A stretch of DNA of 64,000 nt from Eonycteris spelaea (Eukaryota; Chordata; Mammalia; Chiroptera; Pteropodidae), in contig PUFA01000084.1 of NCBI GenBank assembly GCA_003508835.1, positions 2,170,001 to 2,234,000 of the forward strand, given 5' to 3'. This document shows, piece by piece, positions 21,916 to 35,127 of this stretch. The translations under genes and the position numbers were made by a program. The notes under the pieces are model-generated. The model saw nothing but the letters and a program-made list of their open reading frames with translations. It did no database searches and had not been told where the DNA came from. Every line of letters begins with the position of its first letter. The stretch's first letter is position 1.

Positions 21916-23604
21916 TGGATTGTTAGATATATATTTAATTACCAGAAGAGTGGTATTTCTAAAGTAGGTGGCAGTGTAAGCTAATTAAACCTGAGAGGAC
22001 TCATAGCTCAGATCATTTGTCTTTCCAAAGAGGATGCTTGTCATTTGAGCAGTCCCATTCTGTTCAGTTGTGTTTGTAGTCTGGAGGCGAGGCTCACCAT
22101 TCTAACAGATTTTAAAGGTGGGTGGGCGAGGGAAGTCAGGAGAGCTCAGCATACAGAAAACCATTTCTTAAGAAATAGAGGAAGAAAACCCCAACAGAAA
22201 TCACAGATGCTGTCCCTATCCTTGATGACTATATAACTTAATGGGGGCATTTAGAGTGCGCATGAATAAAACATGTAAAAACATAAAGGAATCAAGATAT
22301 AAGCACACTCAGAGGAATATTGACGAGTACCTCTCAATTCTGTACATTTCAAAGGGGTTGAGGTGTGGGGAGGAAGGCTGGGGATGGGTCTCTTCCCACA
22401 CCTCTGGGGGAGATGTTGTAGGTGCACATGCACCTTGAGGAAGAGGAGGGGGAGAGAGGAGAATCTGAAAACAATGAATGTAACTAAGAAAAGAAACAAA
22501 GGGAAGAGAGGAAAAAGGAAAAGTGTTTTAGTGCCAATAGACTCTGTGTAAGAGTCACAGATTGCTTAGCTGAAAGGAGGTGCTGCACCTGACTTTGGTT
22601 TTGAGACCAGAAAGTCACAAATAGGAAAGAGGATGGAGCCCTGCACAGAGAGTGGGGCAGTGCTATAAAGCAGTCCATGACTGAGGGCTCCAAAGATAGC
22701 TCAGGATGTCCTGTGGGTCTAGCACACTGGGATGGGAGAACCTTTCTTCCGAGGAGAGGCAGTGGACTGGTAGATGATAAGCCTGCCTACAACCATGGAG
22801 CTTTTTCATGCCAACAGAAACTCTGGCCCACCCCACCTAGCGTCACTATGCCATTCCAGGACCAGAAATGAAAAAGGAGCAAACCCAGTCAGAGCAATGC
22901 AGCATCATCCTCTGTTGTATGTGCATGCACTGTAAGAATTGTGAAAGGTAAAAGAGATAATATGGACAATGGAAACTGGAAGGGGAGTTGATTGCAGAAA
23001 ACTCTCTGGAGGTGAATTTGGAAAGGGAATAGGGAAAAGGACTCTTGTGAAAAAGGAAATCCAGAGAGAGAGTGTCAATAGAAAAAGGAATGACTAGGCT
23101 TGCATGTTAGGGCAGCATTGTTCCAAGTAGAAGCCATGATAAATGAGGTTATCATATGATAAATGAGGGAAAGGGGCTCTAACCCCCTATTCTTGGAACT
23201 CCAGCAGGGCCAAAAACTCTACAGTGAAGTTCTAAACATAGCCATGAAGGAAGAATTGGGACCTGGTTTTTAGAGTAAAATCAGATATTTAGAATGTGCA
23301 GAGTGAGGGTGAGGAGGATTTGAGGGTCCAAATGACCAGAGAGGCTCAGTAAGTGACTGGGCTTGAAAATTCTTTTATAGAACAATTTACATACAGAGAT
23401 TCTATTTTCTTCTATTGCTTTTTCTGTGTATGTGACAAAGAAGATTTTGTGCTTAAAGAAGAAGCAAGATCTCAAGATATAAAATCCAACTTAATACATT
23501 AGGCCTTTAGAAAGTTTTTTTAAAAAAACAAAGATGACAAACATAAGGTAATATATTGTTGTGATGCTGGTGAAGATATTTCTCTCCACCTCAGGATGGT
23601 CTGG
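21916..23604. other. Unassigned sequence
   Basis: About 1.7 kb with no identified gene. It has a purine-rich patch at 22440-22520 and a local tandem word (ATGATAAATGAGG) at 23138-23168. Confidence 0.4.
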
Positions 23605-23860
23605 TAAGGGTAGAAGTCTGAGTTCTAAAATTCAAAATCTTGGATCAGAATCAGATTCACTTTCTAATTAGCTGATGAATAGCAAGTTAAATACTTTAAA
23701 CCAACAGACCTCATCTGTAATATGGGGATAAAAACTACTTACCTCCTTGTGGTATTGTGATGATGATATAAAATAATTCATTCAAATAGTCTACTAGCAT
23801 CATCATAGTAAGAGCTCTAAAAGCAATAGTGAAAAGTACTTTATCGTTATTGTTCTAACC
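23605..23860 (+). mobile_element. MIR SINE, sense
   Basis: 'tctgagttctaaaattcaaa', 'ctaattagctgatgaatagc', 'cctcatctgtaatatgggga' and 'ttacctccttgtggtattg' follow MIR order; the tail has 'tagtaagagctctaaa'. Confidence 0.7.
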
Positions 23861-24714
23861 TAGGACTGACTTAACATACGGATCTCATTAATTACTTTCT
23901 TGGACTCGATATTTGGAAGTTTTGTGGAAATATCTGGGGTAACATTCTATAAACTTTGTCATATAGTAATACATATAAATTTGTGTTCAGACTTAGAATT
24001 TCTCGAATAAGAATTTTTTAAAAAACAGTGATTTCTAAATAAAAATATATGCATGAACACATATACATTTTGTTATTCAAACATAGGGAAATGTATAAGT
24101 TTCATATTAGAACCATATAGAAATTAAATACTAATGAAGACCAAAGCCTCTACCCCATCTATGTGAGCCATGTTCTATATTTATAAATTGCATGACTGAA
24201 GTAACCTTACATACTTTTCAGAATTACCTTGAAAACATGGAACCTGGAAATATTCTTTTTTTAATAACTAGATTCAAAGTTAGCTCTTGGCATCTTTTCC
24301 ACTCTGTTTTATGGAGCAACACACTAGCTGATCAATTGATCCTTTACCTTCTCTTACTTTTGATCTTTCCACCATTATTTAAATCTGGCCAGATTCCACT
24401 CCAGTTCTAAATCTTTACTCTCAGCAGCAAATTGCCCTTTTGGTATTTGGTGAATTGTATTATTTGTGACTTTGGGACTTTTATAAATTTTTAATCTAGT
24501 AGCATCACGTTTGTTCTTTCACAGAGATTTATTTTCTGCTAAAGTCTGTGGGTTTCATGCTGATGTCAGGTTGAATGTTCATACATATTCAGCATTTTAT
24601 CTCTATTCAAGTTGATAGCAAGAGTCCTCCTCCTCAGTATTTGTACTTTCCATTATGATGTTCCTCGTGATTGGGAACTTTCTGACATCAGCACATTGTC
24701 TACTGTGCTTCATG
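23861..24714. other. Unassigned AT-rich sequence
   Basis: Nothing identified. Confidence 0.4.
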
Positions 24715-24835
24715 GTCATTGGTCATTCATTCATTCAGAACCAGACTTGTGCTTAATACTGTGGTGGAGACCCAGACACATAGGCAATGGCCCCTGCCTT
24801 AAAAGACTTTAAAATTTAGGTAATAGTTTAAGATA
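24715..24835 (-). mobile_element. L2 3' end, antisense
   Basis: 'tcattcattcattcagaacc', 'gtgcttaatactgtggt', 'gagacccagacacat' and 'ggcccctgccttaaaa' match the reverse complement of the L2 end. Confidence 0.65.
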
Positions 24836-26290
24836 GCATAAATATTCTGAGGCTGAGCAGGCAAGGCCCACATGTATGGGAAACTTTGATCAGGCTCTAG
24901 GCTTATCATTAGCATGACTAACACAAGGAGGATAGTAGTGTCAGCTGTATAGCTGGATTAACTGAGGCAAGAACAAGTGATTATGCTTTCTCTCCTACTG
25001 GCTGAGCAACACGAAGCTAGTCCTTTAGTTCTGTGCATATTATATTTCTGGGAATACATTTGAAGGTCTGATGAACTTAAGTTAAACAACAAACTTATAC
25101 ATTTCATGTTTTATACATTAAAAAGAAAAAAAAATCATCTTTTTTTATTGGCTTCACTCCCAACTGATCAATTTAATCTAACGAGTATCCAATTGAAACT
25201 AAGATTCACTGCTTTCAGCATATCTTCATGATTTCTATCTTTTTCTTCAATTATTAATATTTTGTGAGAATAAAAAGTCTTCATATCTCTCATTATGTGC
25301 ATTTTTATGTTTTCCAACCATTTATTTATAAACTGCATGTCCAACTTTTAAATCTCTTTTCATATACATCAGGAAGCATGATATATAAGATACGAGTGGA
25401 GTTACTGTGATGGGTGGGTGATGGAGTGGGGCCTGGAGCTCTGAAACTAGGAAGTCTTCTCCATTCTTCATGATTCTCTGTGGTGGCTCCCAAGGAATTC
25501 CTCAGCTTGTGTGGAATGAAGTGAAATTATTAGAGTATATCATTGCAGTTGTTTTCAAAGTTTCTCGTGTAGCTATGACAGACGTGACATTGCTAAAATA
25601 GGAGGTTGGCGGAAAGCATCGTTTTCATGTTGACACCTTGAAATGCTCATTCCTCAACTAATTGTGGAAAATCCAAATTTAATATATAAAAGCAGATCAA
25701 AAGTATCAACATAAATAGAAGTATCACTGACCAACATAATTTCATTTTTCCCATTAAAAAGTATTATTGAAATGGAAGTATAAATGCCAGTGAGCACCGA
25801 TCAACTCCATTTGTGTATTACCTTTGCATAAAGTAGTATATTTTATGAGAGTAAGGGAAATGCTACATCTAGGTACAACTGGTTGTCTTTTCTCCAATCT
25901 CATATTTGTTTTTGCTTTATTGAGTGTATTTTTTAAACTTACATTAGAACTTCTATGGTTCCCTTCATCTTGGTTATTCTAGGATTTTGCTTCCACTAAA
26001 TCACATTTATGTTAAAACAAGAAGTGTAAAAACTTGCTGCTTATATCTGTTGCAATAAGATAGGCTCAAATGCCTATTAGAATGTGTCTTTCTGTTCATC
26101 ATAGAGAAGAAAGCTATTAGCGAACACTTTATCTTTCATTTCTGTCAGCTACATGTCAGATTCCTACGTGGCTCTGCTCCTTCTTCAGCCTTGAAACAGA
26201 AACACCAGTAGAAAAACAACGCAAGAATTGCAAAGCGTTTATTTACTGATATGTTTTCCCCCTCAATGGATATTTCTTTTTCGGTATTTG
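24836..26290. other. Unassigned AT-rich sequence
   Basis: About 1.45 kb without a recognisable gene or repeat. Confidence 0.4.
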
Positions 26291-26296
26291 TTTTTC

Positions 26297-26316
26297 ATTT
26301 CTTTCTTTCTTTCTTT

Positions 26317-26352
<36 letters not shown>

Positions 26353-26410
26353 TTTTCTGTCTGTCTGTCTGTCTGTCTTTCTGTCTTTCTCTCTCTCTTC
26401 TTTCTCTTTT
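26297..26410. repeat. (TTTC)n/(TCTG)n compound microsatellite
   Basis: Tetranucleotide TTTC at about 26297-26351 passes into TCTG repeats at about 26357-26378 and then CT-rich sequence. It abuts the 3' end of an antisense L1, so it probably grew from that element's A-tail. Confidence 0.95.
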
Positions 26411-26412
26411 TT

Positions 26413-27000
26413 TACTGAGATGAAATTTGCATAACATAAAATTAACCATTTTAAAGTGATCGATTCAGTGGCATTTTGTGCATTCACAATGGGATGCCGC
26501 CACTACCTCTACCTAGTTCAAAACACTTCCATCGCTGTGAAGGGAAACCCTTTACCCATGAAGCAGTTGCTCCTCTCCCACCTCCCTCCAGCTCCTGCAA
26601 ACCACCAGCCGGCTTTCTGTTTCTATGGAATTTACTTTTCTAGATATTTCGTGTAAATGACATCATACAATATGTGGTCTTTTGTGATTGGCTTCTTTTA
26701 TATAGCATAATATTTTTGAAGTTCATTCATGCTGTAGCATTTATCATTACTTTATTCTTTTCTGTGGCTGAATAGTATTCCGTATCTATGTACCATAATG
26801 TGTTTATTCGCTCATCCATTGAGGCACATTTGGCGGTGTTTCCACCTTTTGGTTAGTGTAGATATGCTGTTATGGACATGGTATACATGTATCTGCTGGA
26901 GCATCAGTGTTCAATTCTTTTTTTGAGTATTATATATATATATATACACCTAGGAGTAGAATTGCTGGGTCATATGGTAATTTTATGTTTAACTTTTTGA
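26413..27000 (-). mobile_element. L1M 3' UTR, antisense
   Basis: The plus strand is the reverse complement of an old L1 3' region: 'actgagatgaaatttgcata' at 26414-26433, 'aaaattaaccattttaaag', 'ttgtgcattcacaatg', 'tgtggctgaatagtattcc' near 26762-26780, 'tttattcgctcatccattg', 'tggcggtgtttccacctttt' and 'gaattgctgggtcatatgg' near 26959-26977. A short (TA)n at about 26931-26945 lies inside. The copy ends abruptly near 27000. Confidence 0.85.
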
Positions 27001-29230
27001 GGAACGTAATAATTAGGATGGCATAAGCACTGTTCAGTCACAACAGATTCTGGCTGTAAACAGTGGAGACATAACTCTGACTAGCTGGCCATTCTCCCTA
27101 GATCGAGTTAGCAGCAGAGTCACCAGAGTGGAAGGCTTTGGCCCGACTATCAGTTTACACACTCTGTTTTGTTCAATTTGCTTCTGAATAACTCTGGCCT
27201 GATCGTGGCCTGCTATGCATGGGAATGGTTTATTTCTTTTCTAGTAGAGTGAAGCAGAATCTCCAGATGCTTGGTGTTTACTTTTTTGTTTTTGGAGGGG
27301 AAGCATGAAGTCCCTCAGTGTGGATGATTGGAATACAGACAGCTTTCAACTCTGGCTGTAGGAGCCCAGGAAGGTGTGGGGATGGCTTTATCTTCACCAC
27401 ACTTTGCAACATCTACAAAGACAGTGACAAAATTATTAGACTTATATTTTGTATTTTTAAACCATCTCCTGGTATTAGGGTCATGTGACTGAAATGTAGC
27501 AAAATACCCCAAAATGACAGAACATGGGAAAGAACAACAAAAAGTGTTTGTAGGTATGGCTAACTTCACCACTTATTTTTTGAATTATGCTGTTTTCCAA
27601 ACTGGGTTCTTTATATGTCTTTTTCATTCATTTCTTTTACTTTTATTACTGGGATATATTTGAATATTTTCCATGTAAAATTTTTCACATTTCTCATGCT
27701 TAACATGGGAAGCTCTGTCTATACTTAATATTTGTGCTCACATAATGTCCATCATTTTAATAGATCGTCTTTGATGATAAAAGTTTTCTTAGATATCAGG
27801 ATTTGGGAGGAAAAAAAAAGCAAGTTATCTCTAAGCTTCAGGCTTCTCTAAAACCACATTAAATGGCAAGGGAGGAAGGGAGAGAGGGGAATCTGAGATT
27901 CTGAGGTGGGAAAAGCATGATCTATAAATTATATAACCATTCAAATTGTTGTTTAAGTATGAAAGGAATAAGAAGACATTCCTAAATATGCAAGCACTTA
28001 GGTACTGTATCATTTTAAAGTACTTGATGAAATACAACCAATTAAAATATAAATTTTTTAAAAAGCTCAAAATGGAAGTATTGTGGTAAAAGTATTGGTA
28101 TAAATATTGAGTCCACATTAATGCAGAACTAAGAGAAAGCTGGTAATATATTGCAGAACAGAAGGCAAATGATATATAACTCAATGTTATTAAAATAACA
28201 TAATAAAAATCTGGAGATGGGTCAGGGGAGGTGGGTGGGAGTGCTAATTTTTCATTTTTTCAGAACAAGCAATCAATCAATATTGACTAAATTTGACACA
28301 TTTAATCCAGAAGAAAAATAATGACTCTAGCTTTTTAATATTTCTATTATTTCTTTCTTAAATTTGTCTTTTTCTTTTTTAAAAAAATAGCTATCTTAAA
28401 AAATAGGTACTTATGCAAATTCCAGCAATTCCTTGTTTTACCTATATCTTTTTCTTTGCTTACTATTAATACAAATATAAAAGAATATTTTTTGTTGGAT
28501 AACCATTTTTATTGAATTATTTCTGCCTTTATCTCTGACCATCTCTCACTCATCCTTACATCTACTCTTCTATCTGTATCTGTAATGATGCTTATCTATT
28601 AAGAATGATTATTATTATTAGGTGATATGATCTGATTAATTCTTAAAATTTTTATCTTTACTTCTGTAAAAGATATATGCATCATTTTATGAAAAAATAA
28701 TCTGTAAAAAGGTGGAAGAAGAAACTTTGAAAATGATATCTCAGTTGTGATACAGATATTTCCTTAGGTAAAGGAGATACCTTTGCAGAATATTCTAAGG
28801 TGATTTTCACTTTTTAATACCAACTGTTATTCTTTAAGGAGTAGGAAAATAGAAGTCCTTAAATTTGGGCAAAAGAGAAAGACTTAATTTGAATCTGAAA
28901 AGCAAATTTATAATGCAAATGTCTCTGTCCTTAAAATTTATTACTTCCAGTTTCTGGAATAATGCTCATAAGACACATCGATGTAATGGGAATATGGAGT
29001 TTGACTTATAAGAGCTCTGAAAGACTTTAAAATTCATCTGTATAACTGATGCAGCAGTGCATGATGTATTTTAGGCACACCATATATATTTGCTACTTGC
29101 AAATGAGATGAATTAATGACTAGGCTAAAGTCTCCCATATTTAAAAATACAAACATATCATCTCTGCTACTCTCTCAAGTTAATGTTCTTTCTGTTTTCT
29201 TCCATCTTCATTCTACTCATGAATATACCC
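27001..29230. other. Unassigned sequence
   Basis: Over 2 kb without a named repeat. The 117-codon minus frame at 27831-28184 has no recognisable protein. The block at 27010-27260 is less AT-rich and repeat-free. Confidence 0.4.
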
Positions 29231-29755
29231 TTGTATTAGTTATCTGTTGCTGAGTAACAAATTACCCCCAAATCTGGCAACTTAAAACAGCAAACATTTA
29301 TTGTCACACACATTTTCTGAAGGTCAGGAATCTGCGGAATGACTTGGCTGTGTGAACCTGGCTCAGCATCTCTCGTGACATTTCAGTCAAGCTGTCTGCC
29401 ATTCCACGAAGGGTCCTGAGTACCTGCTTCTGAGCTCACTCATGGGCTGCTTTCAGCAACCTTCAGTTCTTCCCCACATTGGTTTCTCTATAGGATGACT
29501 CATGAAATGGCTATCATCAGAAAGGGTGATGAGAGAGAAGAGTAAGTGTGTGCAGTCAAGTGAGAAAGCACCCCAAGGTGGGAGCTGCAGTCTTTTAATA
29601 ACCTCATCTCAGAGTAGATCTCCCATCTCTTCCTCCGTATTCTATTTGCTAGAAGCGAGTCCCTAAATCTCTTCTAACATGCAAAGGAAAAAGATTAAGA
29701 TTCACTTCTTGAGGGGGAGAAATATCAAAGAAATTGTGGGTATACAGACCATATT
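29231..29755 (-). mobile_element. MaLR (MLT1-like) LTR, antisense
   Basis: The plus strand begins 'tgtattagttatctgttgc', then 'gtaacaaattacccccaaa', 'aaacatttattgtcacac', 'ggtcaggaatctgcgg', and ends with a 'ccgtattctatttgctagaag' block. This is the layout of a MaLR-type LTR read from its 3' end. It is old; the subfamily is uncertain. Confidence 0.55.
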
Positions 29756-30079
29756 TGCATGATCCTTCTTGACTCTTAGATCACCTTTTCACTCCAAATC
29801 TCGGCTGTGTCCCTTCCTCTCTACTGAAACTATTGTGGAAGAGTCTTGTTAGTTTTCTTAATGGTTCAAAGGTCTTTACTCGGGACAGTCATCTTTCATC
29901 TCTCTGCAGTGCTGACTGCTTTTCAAATGTTTGGCCTTTCTCTTTAGGGAGCTCGCTAACTTTTTTAAGTGGGTAATTTTTTGTACAGTTTTGTCTCCCA
30001 CACAATATCTGATGCAAAGAAAAATTTTAAATACTCTTTAACTTGAATAAATATGTTCAGTTTATCTTGAATATACTCT

Positions 30080-30590
30080 TAGTTTACACTGACTCTGTTC
30101 ACATTAAAGTGAAATTGTGTTACTTCTTTGCTCAAAACATGCAGTGGTTTCCATCTCAGAGTAAAAGTCAAAAAGTCCTTGCAGTGGCCCCCAAGGCACT
30201 GTGTGATCTGCACTCCAACCCCATCTACCTCATATTCTACTGCCTCACTTGCTCTTCACTTCATTCATCTTGGACTTCTTGTTATTCTTTAAACACTAAG
30301 GCATTCTCTTGCTTCAGGACCTTTGCCTTGGCTATTCCCTCTGCCTAGGACACCCTTCCCTTACATAGTCAGATTCATTCCCTCACCTGTGCTACTTTTT
30401 AAAAAATATATAATACTTATCGCCAAAGAACCTACTGTATATTTTACTTTCTTATTTTGCTTCCATTTATTTCCTCACTGGAATACAATCTATTCTATGG
30501 ACTGCCTACATACTCAATGCCTGGAAGAATGTCTAGCATATGGCAAATATTCAACAAATATTTGCTAAATTAATTACTATTACAGACATA
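30080..30590 (+). mobile_element. L2 LINE, 3' region, sense
   Basis: Clear L2 order: 'tttgctcaaaacatgcagtgg', 'tttccatctcagagtaaaag', 'aaggcactgtgtgatctgc', 'cttcaggacctttgcctt', 'ggctattccctctgcctagg', and the 3' end 'aatgcctggaagaatgtctagc' with 'atattcaacaaatatttgc'. The frames at 30043-30348 and 30323-30568 lie inside it. Confidence 0.88.
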
Positions 30591-31609
30591 ATTAGAGCTG
30601 CTTGTCAGTTGGTGAGGGTAGCAGCACCATGTCACCAAGCCCCTTCTCATTTACTACTACTGGGGCTTTTGTGGGACAGGATGGGAAGGCAAAAGTGAGA
30701 AAGGGGATGACTCTCACTCCCAGGAAGGAGTTACGCCTTCCTACATACACACATTTGATAAAGAATAAGGAGGATCACATAAAGATTAAAAAGGAATAAG
30801 AGAAGCAGAAAATTAGCAAGAAAAGTCATGGCTGAGAGCTTCAGAGAAATATATAGAGAATAAGGAGGGTGTGCAGAGCGATTTCTGTTTCTGTTCATGC
30901 ATCACCATCTCCTTGCTCGTTGACAGATGTAGAGCCTTCCAGATCACCCCAATTAAACTGGAGGTTCCATGATCTCCCTTGGAAGTGGCTCCTCATAAAT
31001 TATATTAAACCCCAATTCTCCAGAGCACAATTGTGCTTGAGCTTTGATGAAAATGTATTGCCTTGCTGTGTCCTGCGTTAGACTAGGGAGAAGTGAACCA
31101 GCACTGGTAGAGCTGGATTTCCTCATGAGAGAAAGGGAAAAGAGTGTGAAAAGGCCCTAGCCCTAGACCTCTCCTTATTTGCTGGGTAACAGTGGTCGTC
31201 ATAAGCAATAGATCAGATGTTATTCCCAGGGAGCACTCCTGGGAATACAGCCTCTGGTTGAATCCAGCAAGGGGAGAGACAAGGACAGGACTATCCAGGG
31301 AGGAAATAAATACATAAATATCTAGATACAATTTTTAAGTGAAACAGGCTTTGAAAAATGTCTCCTGGAAGCACGAGAATCTGTTTTCATTATATTTTTT
31401 TCTTCACGTGGCTCAAAACATCCCTATTTTGATGTCAAGAGTTTCTTTCAGTGAGACTCTAGGAAATTAAAAAATCATCCAAAGCTTGAATTCTGAGGTA
31501 TTTATTAAAATCTATGTAATATTTCCCAAAATTACTGTAAAAGTTGATTACAGATTAAGAATAAAAGATTTTTTAAATGCATTTTATTTAAAAGTATATT
31601 TACTTCCTT
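30591..31609. other. Unassigned sequence
   Basis: No gene or repeat that I can name. Confidence 0.4.
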
Positions 31610-31740
31610 ATTTTTGGTCTTTAATTTTCAGTCTGCTTTTGTGGCCAAATCTACCCTATTCCCATATCCTGTCCGACCACATTATCCTTACTGATTTCCA
31701 TCTCAGAGTAAAAGTCAAAAGTCCAAGGAGAATGATTTCT
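31610..31740 (+). mobile_element. L2 fragment, sense
   Basis: 'tttccatctcagagtaaaag' at 31697-31716 matches the L2 block at 30150-30169, after a diverged 'ccaaatctaccctattccc' block. Confidence 0.45.
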
Positions 31741-31789
31741 TTCTCCTTGAAATCTCTAATCAACTCACATTTAGTCATAAGTAGATATT

Positions 31790-32145
31790 GAGTATAGTCG
31801 TTAAGACACATTCTCTGGAATAAGACCAACTTCCACAGTCCACAGGCTGTGTGACTTTGACCATGTTACTTTGCCTCTTGGTTTTGGTTTCTGCACTACA
31901 AAATGTGGATGATAATCTTGCTGACCTCACAGTGAACTTTTTTCAAGGGATGGGGAGGGTTGTAGGATGACGAGGCTTAAATGGTAAAATGTTTCTAACA
32001 TGGTAATATGTGGAATTAATGCTGTTCTGTATATCTGAGGTAAACAACAACAACAGCAACAACAACAAACCAGAGAAATGTAGTAGAGTCTTTAGCTCAC
32101 AGTTAAGTATTCAATAAATTATTTCTATCTTTAGAATGGTACTAT
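31790..32145 (+). mobile_element. MIR SINE, sense, with (CAA)n
   Basis: MIR core readable at 31795-31930: 'cgttaagacacattctctgg', 'ctgtgtgactttgaccatg', 'ttactttgcctcttgg' and 'tgtggatgataatcttgc'. The tail with 'aagtattcaataaatt' near 32104-32119 lies beyond a (CAA)n tract. Confidence 0.7.
32044..32069. repeat. (CAA)n microsatellite
   Basis: Eight or so CAA units with one interruption. Confidence 0.9.
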
Positions 32146-32199
32146 CACCTATCCAATTTTATAAGACACAAAACTTGTCTTCTTTGACATTTCCTTTTC

Positions 32200-32990
32200 T
32201 TTCCACATAGTTGTTTTTGCTAAACTATCACCAGCTCTGCTGGATTTCTCTTCTCATTGTCTCTGCAATCTATCATTTTTTCCTCTCTCTGCCAGCAGAG
32301 TCATCCTTCTGGTCCAAGCTGGTGCCATCTCACCTGTGCTCCACAGCAGCCATACCTGGGACTCCTATACCCACATGGACCCTCCTTCTGTCTTGTCTCC
32401 ACATTGAAGTGACACAGATCTCTTTAATTCTCAACCTGAACATATTGTTTGGATGAAAACTTTCCAGTCAGCTCTCCTTGCTCTTAGAATAGAAAGCAAA
32501 CACCTTCACCTGGCCTCCAAAGCTCTGTGTGAACTGTCCAACTTCATCCTCTCTCTCCTTCACTCTGTGCACCAGCCACACAGCCTCCTTCCTCTTCCTT
32601 AAACCTGCTGTGCTTCCCTTGACTTGGGATTTCTGTATACAGGTCCACCGCTGAGACCATCCATCCTCTTCATCTTCCCCAGTAATTCCTACTTTGTTCT
32701 ACATGATACTTCTTCTGGAAATACTTCTCTGACTTGCCAGACTTAGTCATGGGTCCCTTTATATAAGGTTGTCCTGCTCTTTCATTACATTTAAACCAGT
32801 TTGTAATTATACATTTATTTGTGTGGTTATTGATCGGTGTCTTATTCTGCCCCACTATTCTGCAAACTCCATGAAGGTATCATGTCTCTTTAGAGTTGCT
32901 ATTAAAATCTTAACTCTTGAAATTCAGTCTGGCTGGTAGTAAAGGCTTAGTAAATATTTGCTAAGTCAGTGAATGTATGGATGAGCTATT
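32200..32990 (+). mobile_element. L2 LINE, 3' region, sense
   Basis: Near-complete L2 3' region: 'cagcagagtcatccttctgg', 'gaatagaaagcaaacacctt', 'cacctggcctccaaagctc', 'tgtgaactgtccaac', 'ctgacttgccagacttag', and the 3' terminus 'ggtagtaaaggcttagtaaa' with 'tatttgctaagtcagtgaatg'. Frames here are not genes. Confidence 0.85.
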
Positions 32991-33299
32991 CTTTTATCCT
33001 TTTGATGTCATTTATTTGATCATATAAATGTATGGAAGTATAATATTTATTTTTATTTTTAACCCAATAAGATGAATTCTGCATGTTACTCTCTTATAAT
33101 GATAAAGCTGAAAAGATTAATTTCGAAGCCTTTTCTGTGCTTCATTCTTTTGTAGCTTTAAAGAGAATATTTGGCAGCTCTTTCTCTTCCGCTCATAAAT
33201 GCTGCTTTAAATCTCAATTCTACTATCTTTTATCTGCCTAAGATAGTTTTTCTGTTTCCTTTTTCCTGATCTAAATTGCTGCCTGGATAAGAATGACTC

Positions 33300-33560
33300 C
33301 GTATAACATGGTGATTAAGAACTCAGATCTGGAGTTGAAAGTCTCGGGTTTGGATACTGGCTCTTTCAGTCATTATCTGTGTGGAGTAGCAGAAGTTACT
33401 CTAACTAACTCTTCAAACCTCAGTTTTCTTTTCTTGAGTGTGTCATTGGAACAATGACCCTAGATAAGGCATGGAAAATAGCATTTCATCCATGACATAA
33501 TAATCATTCAAAAAATGATAGCAATAGAACAATAGCCGGCAGCATTATTATTACTGTAAT
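33300..33560 (+). mobile_element. MIR SINE, sense, near full length
   Basis: 'tataacatggtgattaagaa', 'ctggagttgaaagtctcggg', 'ggatactggctctttcag', 'ttcaaacctcagttttc' and 'ggcatggaaaatagca' follow MIR order. Confidence 0.8.
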
Positions 33561-34571
33561 GATTACTATTTTATTTTCTAGTTCTTAACATCCCCTCCAC
33601 CCCTACTTGTGCTTACTAATCTCAGGGCAGCTCAACGTGGAATTACATGCAGATTCTTATAAACTAATAAATCAAAAAGTACTTAATTTTTTCTTCATTA
33701 AGCTTTCAGCCTGTCCCAGTTTCTTTCTTCATCATTATATAAAACTTTGGGGTAAATTTCTATTTCTTTTTCCTCATGTCCCACATGTTTTGGACACTGG
33801 TTTTATTGGACAGACTCAAAGTTCTGTTTGAGAGGTTATTCAGTACCACATTTTCATATTTAAGAAACTCAGAGAAGAATATTCCAGATTTGGGGGACAG
33901 GTACACTTTCAAATATGCTGTCCATGCATCCCTGTAAATACTTTCATACTCAGCAGCTAAATGTCCCCTTTTTGGATAAGCAATGTATTTTCACCAGAAC
34001 TAGGGAATCTTTTTTATCTGTTTTTTCCTGCTCACTCCTTTGGCCAGGATTTTAATAGCCTCCTGGAAAGCCTTCCTGTCATGATCTCTAAGCCTTTTCA
34101 TGAATTCCTCCTAGAACAGTTTAAAAACTGCATAATGTTGGATCTTTCACACCTTGCTCAAAATTTTAAAGTGGCGCACCATTTATCACCATTACAGATG
34201 CCTGCAGCTGACCGTGTTTCATAACCGTGCATGCTATGCTTCATCTGTTGCCTCTGTGCCTCCAGAGAAGTAAGAGTACCAGCTTCCCCCTAACTCAGAG
34301 TGCTATCTTCATCCCTTAACATTGTGCTGTGCCTGAGCTTGGACTTTCATCTTCTTGCACATGACCACTCCTCTGTGAAAGAATGTCTTTAACATCCTCA
34401 AAAGAATTCTCAAGACTCTCCTTTCTAAATAAAAGCAGTCATTTAGAAAACATACAAAAATTAGACATGCTATGGCAAGGCTAATTAATAAGAAGAACAA
34501 AAATAAAACAGACATGAGAAAGGAATTTTTAAAAGAGAAGAGTATTTTAAAAATTAGCAAATAATACTGTA
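33561..34571. other. Unassigned, possible L2 remnant
   Basis: Bases 34010-34280 could be a very diverged sense L2 piece, but I cannot secure the alignment. No gene is seen. Confidence 0.3.
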
Positions 34572-34934
34572 TGTATTAGTCCATTCATGCTACTGTAACC
34601 AAATACCATAGACTGGGTTGGGTGCCTTATAAACAACAGAAATTTATTTTTTAGAGTTTTAGAGGCTGGATATCCAAGACCAGGGTGCCAGCATGGGCGG
34701 GTTCTGGTGCATAACCCTTTCTGGGCTTCGGACTGCTAATTTTTCATTGTGGCTTCTCCTGATGGAAGGGTGAGAGATCTCTCTAGAGTCTCTTTTTAAG
34801 GGCACGAATCCCATTCAGGAGGGCTCTGCTCTCATGACCGACATGATCACCTCCTAAACACCCCACCTCCTAATACCATCCCCTTGGGCATTAGGTTTTC
34901 AAAATTCATATGAATTTTGGGAAGTACACATGCT
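34572..34934 (-). mobile_element. MLT1 (MaLR) LTR, antisense
   Basis: The plus strand begins 'tgtattagtccattcatgc' and continues 'accaaataccatagactggg', 'aacaacagaaatttatttt', 'tttagaggctggatatcc', 'gggcacgaatcccattcagg' and 'cacctcctaataccatcccc', ending near 'ttcatatgaattttggg'. This is the reverse complement of an MLT1 LTR almost from end to end. Confidence 0.88.
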
Positions 34935-34984
34935 AATAAATTTGAAAACATAAATGCAATAAACAGTTTTCCAAAAAATATTAT

Positions 34985-35076
34985 CACAATTACCTAATAG
35001 AAAGCTGGATGCATTAAACATTAGGAAAATTGAAAATTTACCACAGATATATATTTTTTTAATTCTGATTTTCAAT

Positions 35077-35127
<51 letters not shown>

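Noticed and set aside
26243..26487. Lys/Arg/Glu-rich frames on the minus strand
   Set aside because: Translation of the (TTTC)n/(TCTG)n microsatellite.
30043..30568. Two overlapping plus-strand frames of 101 and 81 codons
   Set aside because: Both lie in the non-coding 3' region of a sense L2 copy.
30150..31716. Local duplication of a 20-base word at 30150 and 31697
   Set aside because: Both are the same conserved block of separate L2 copies.
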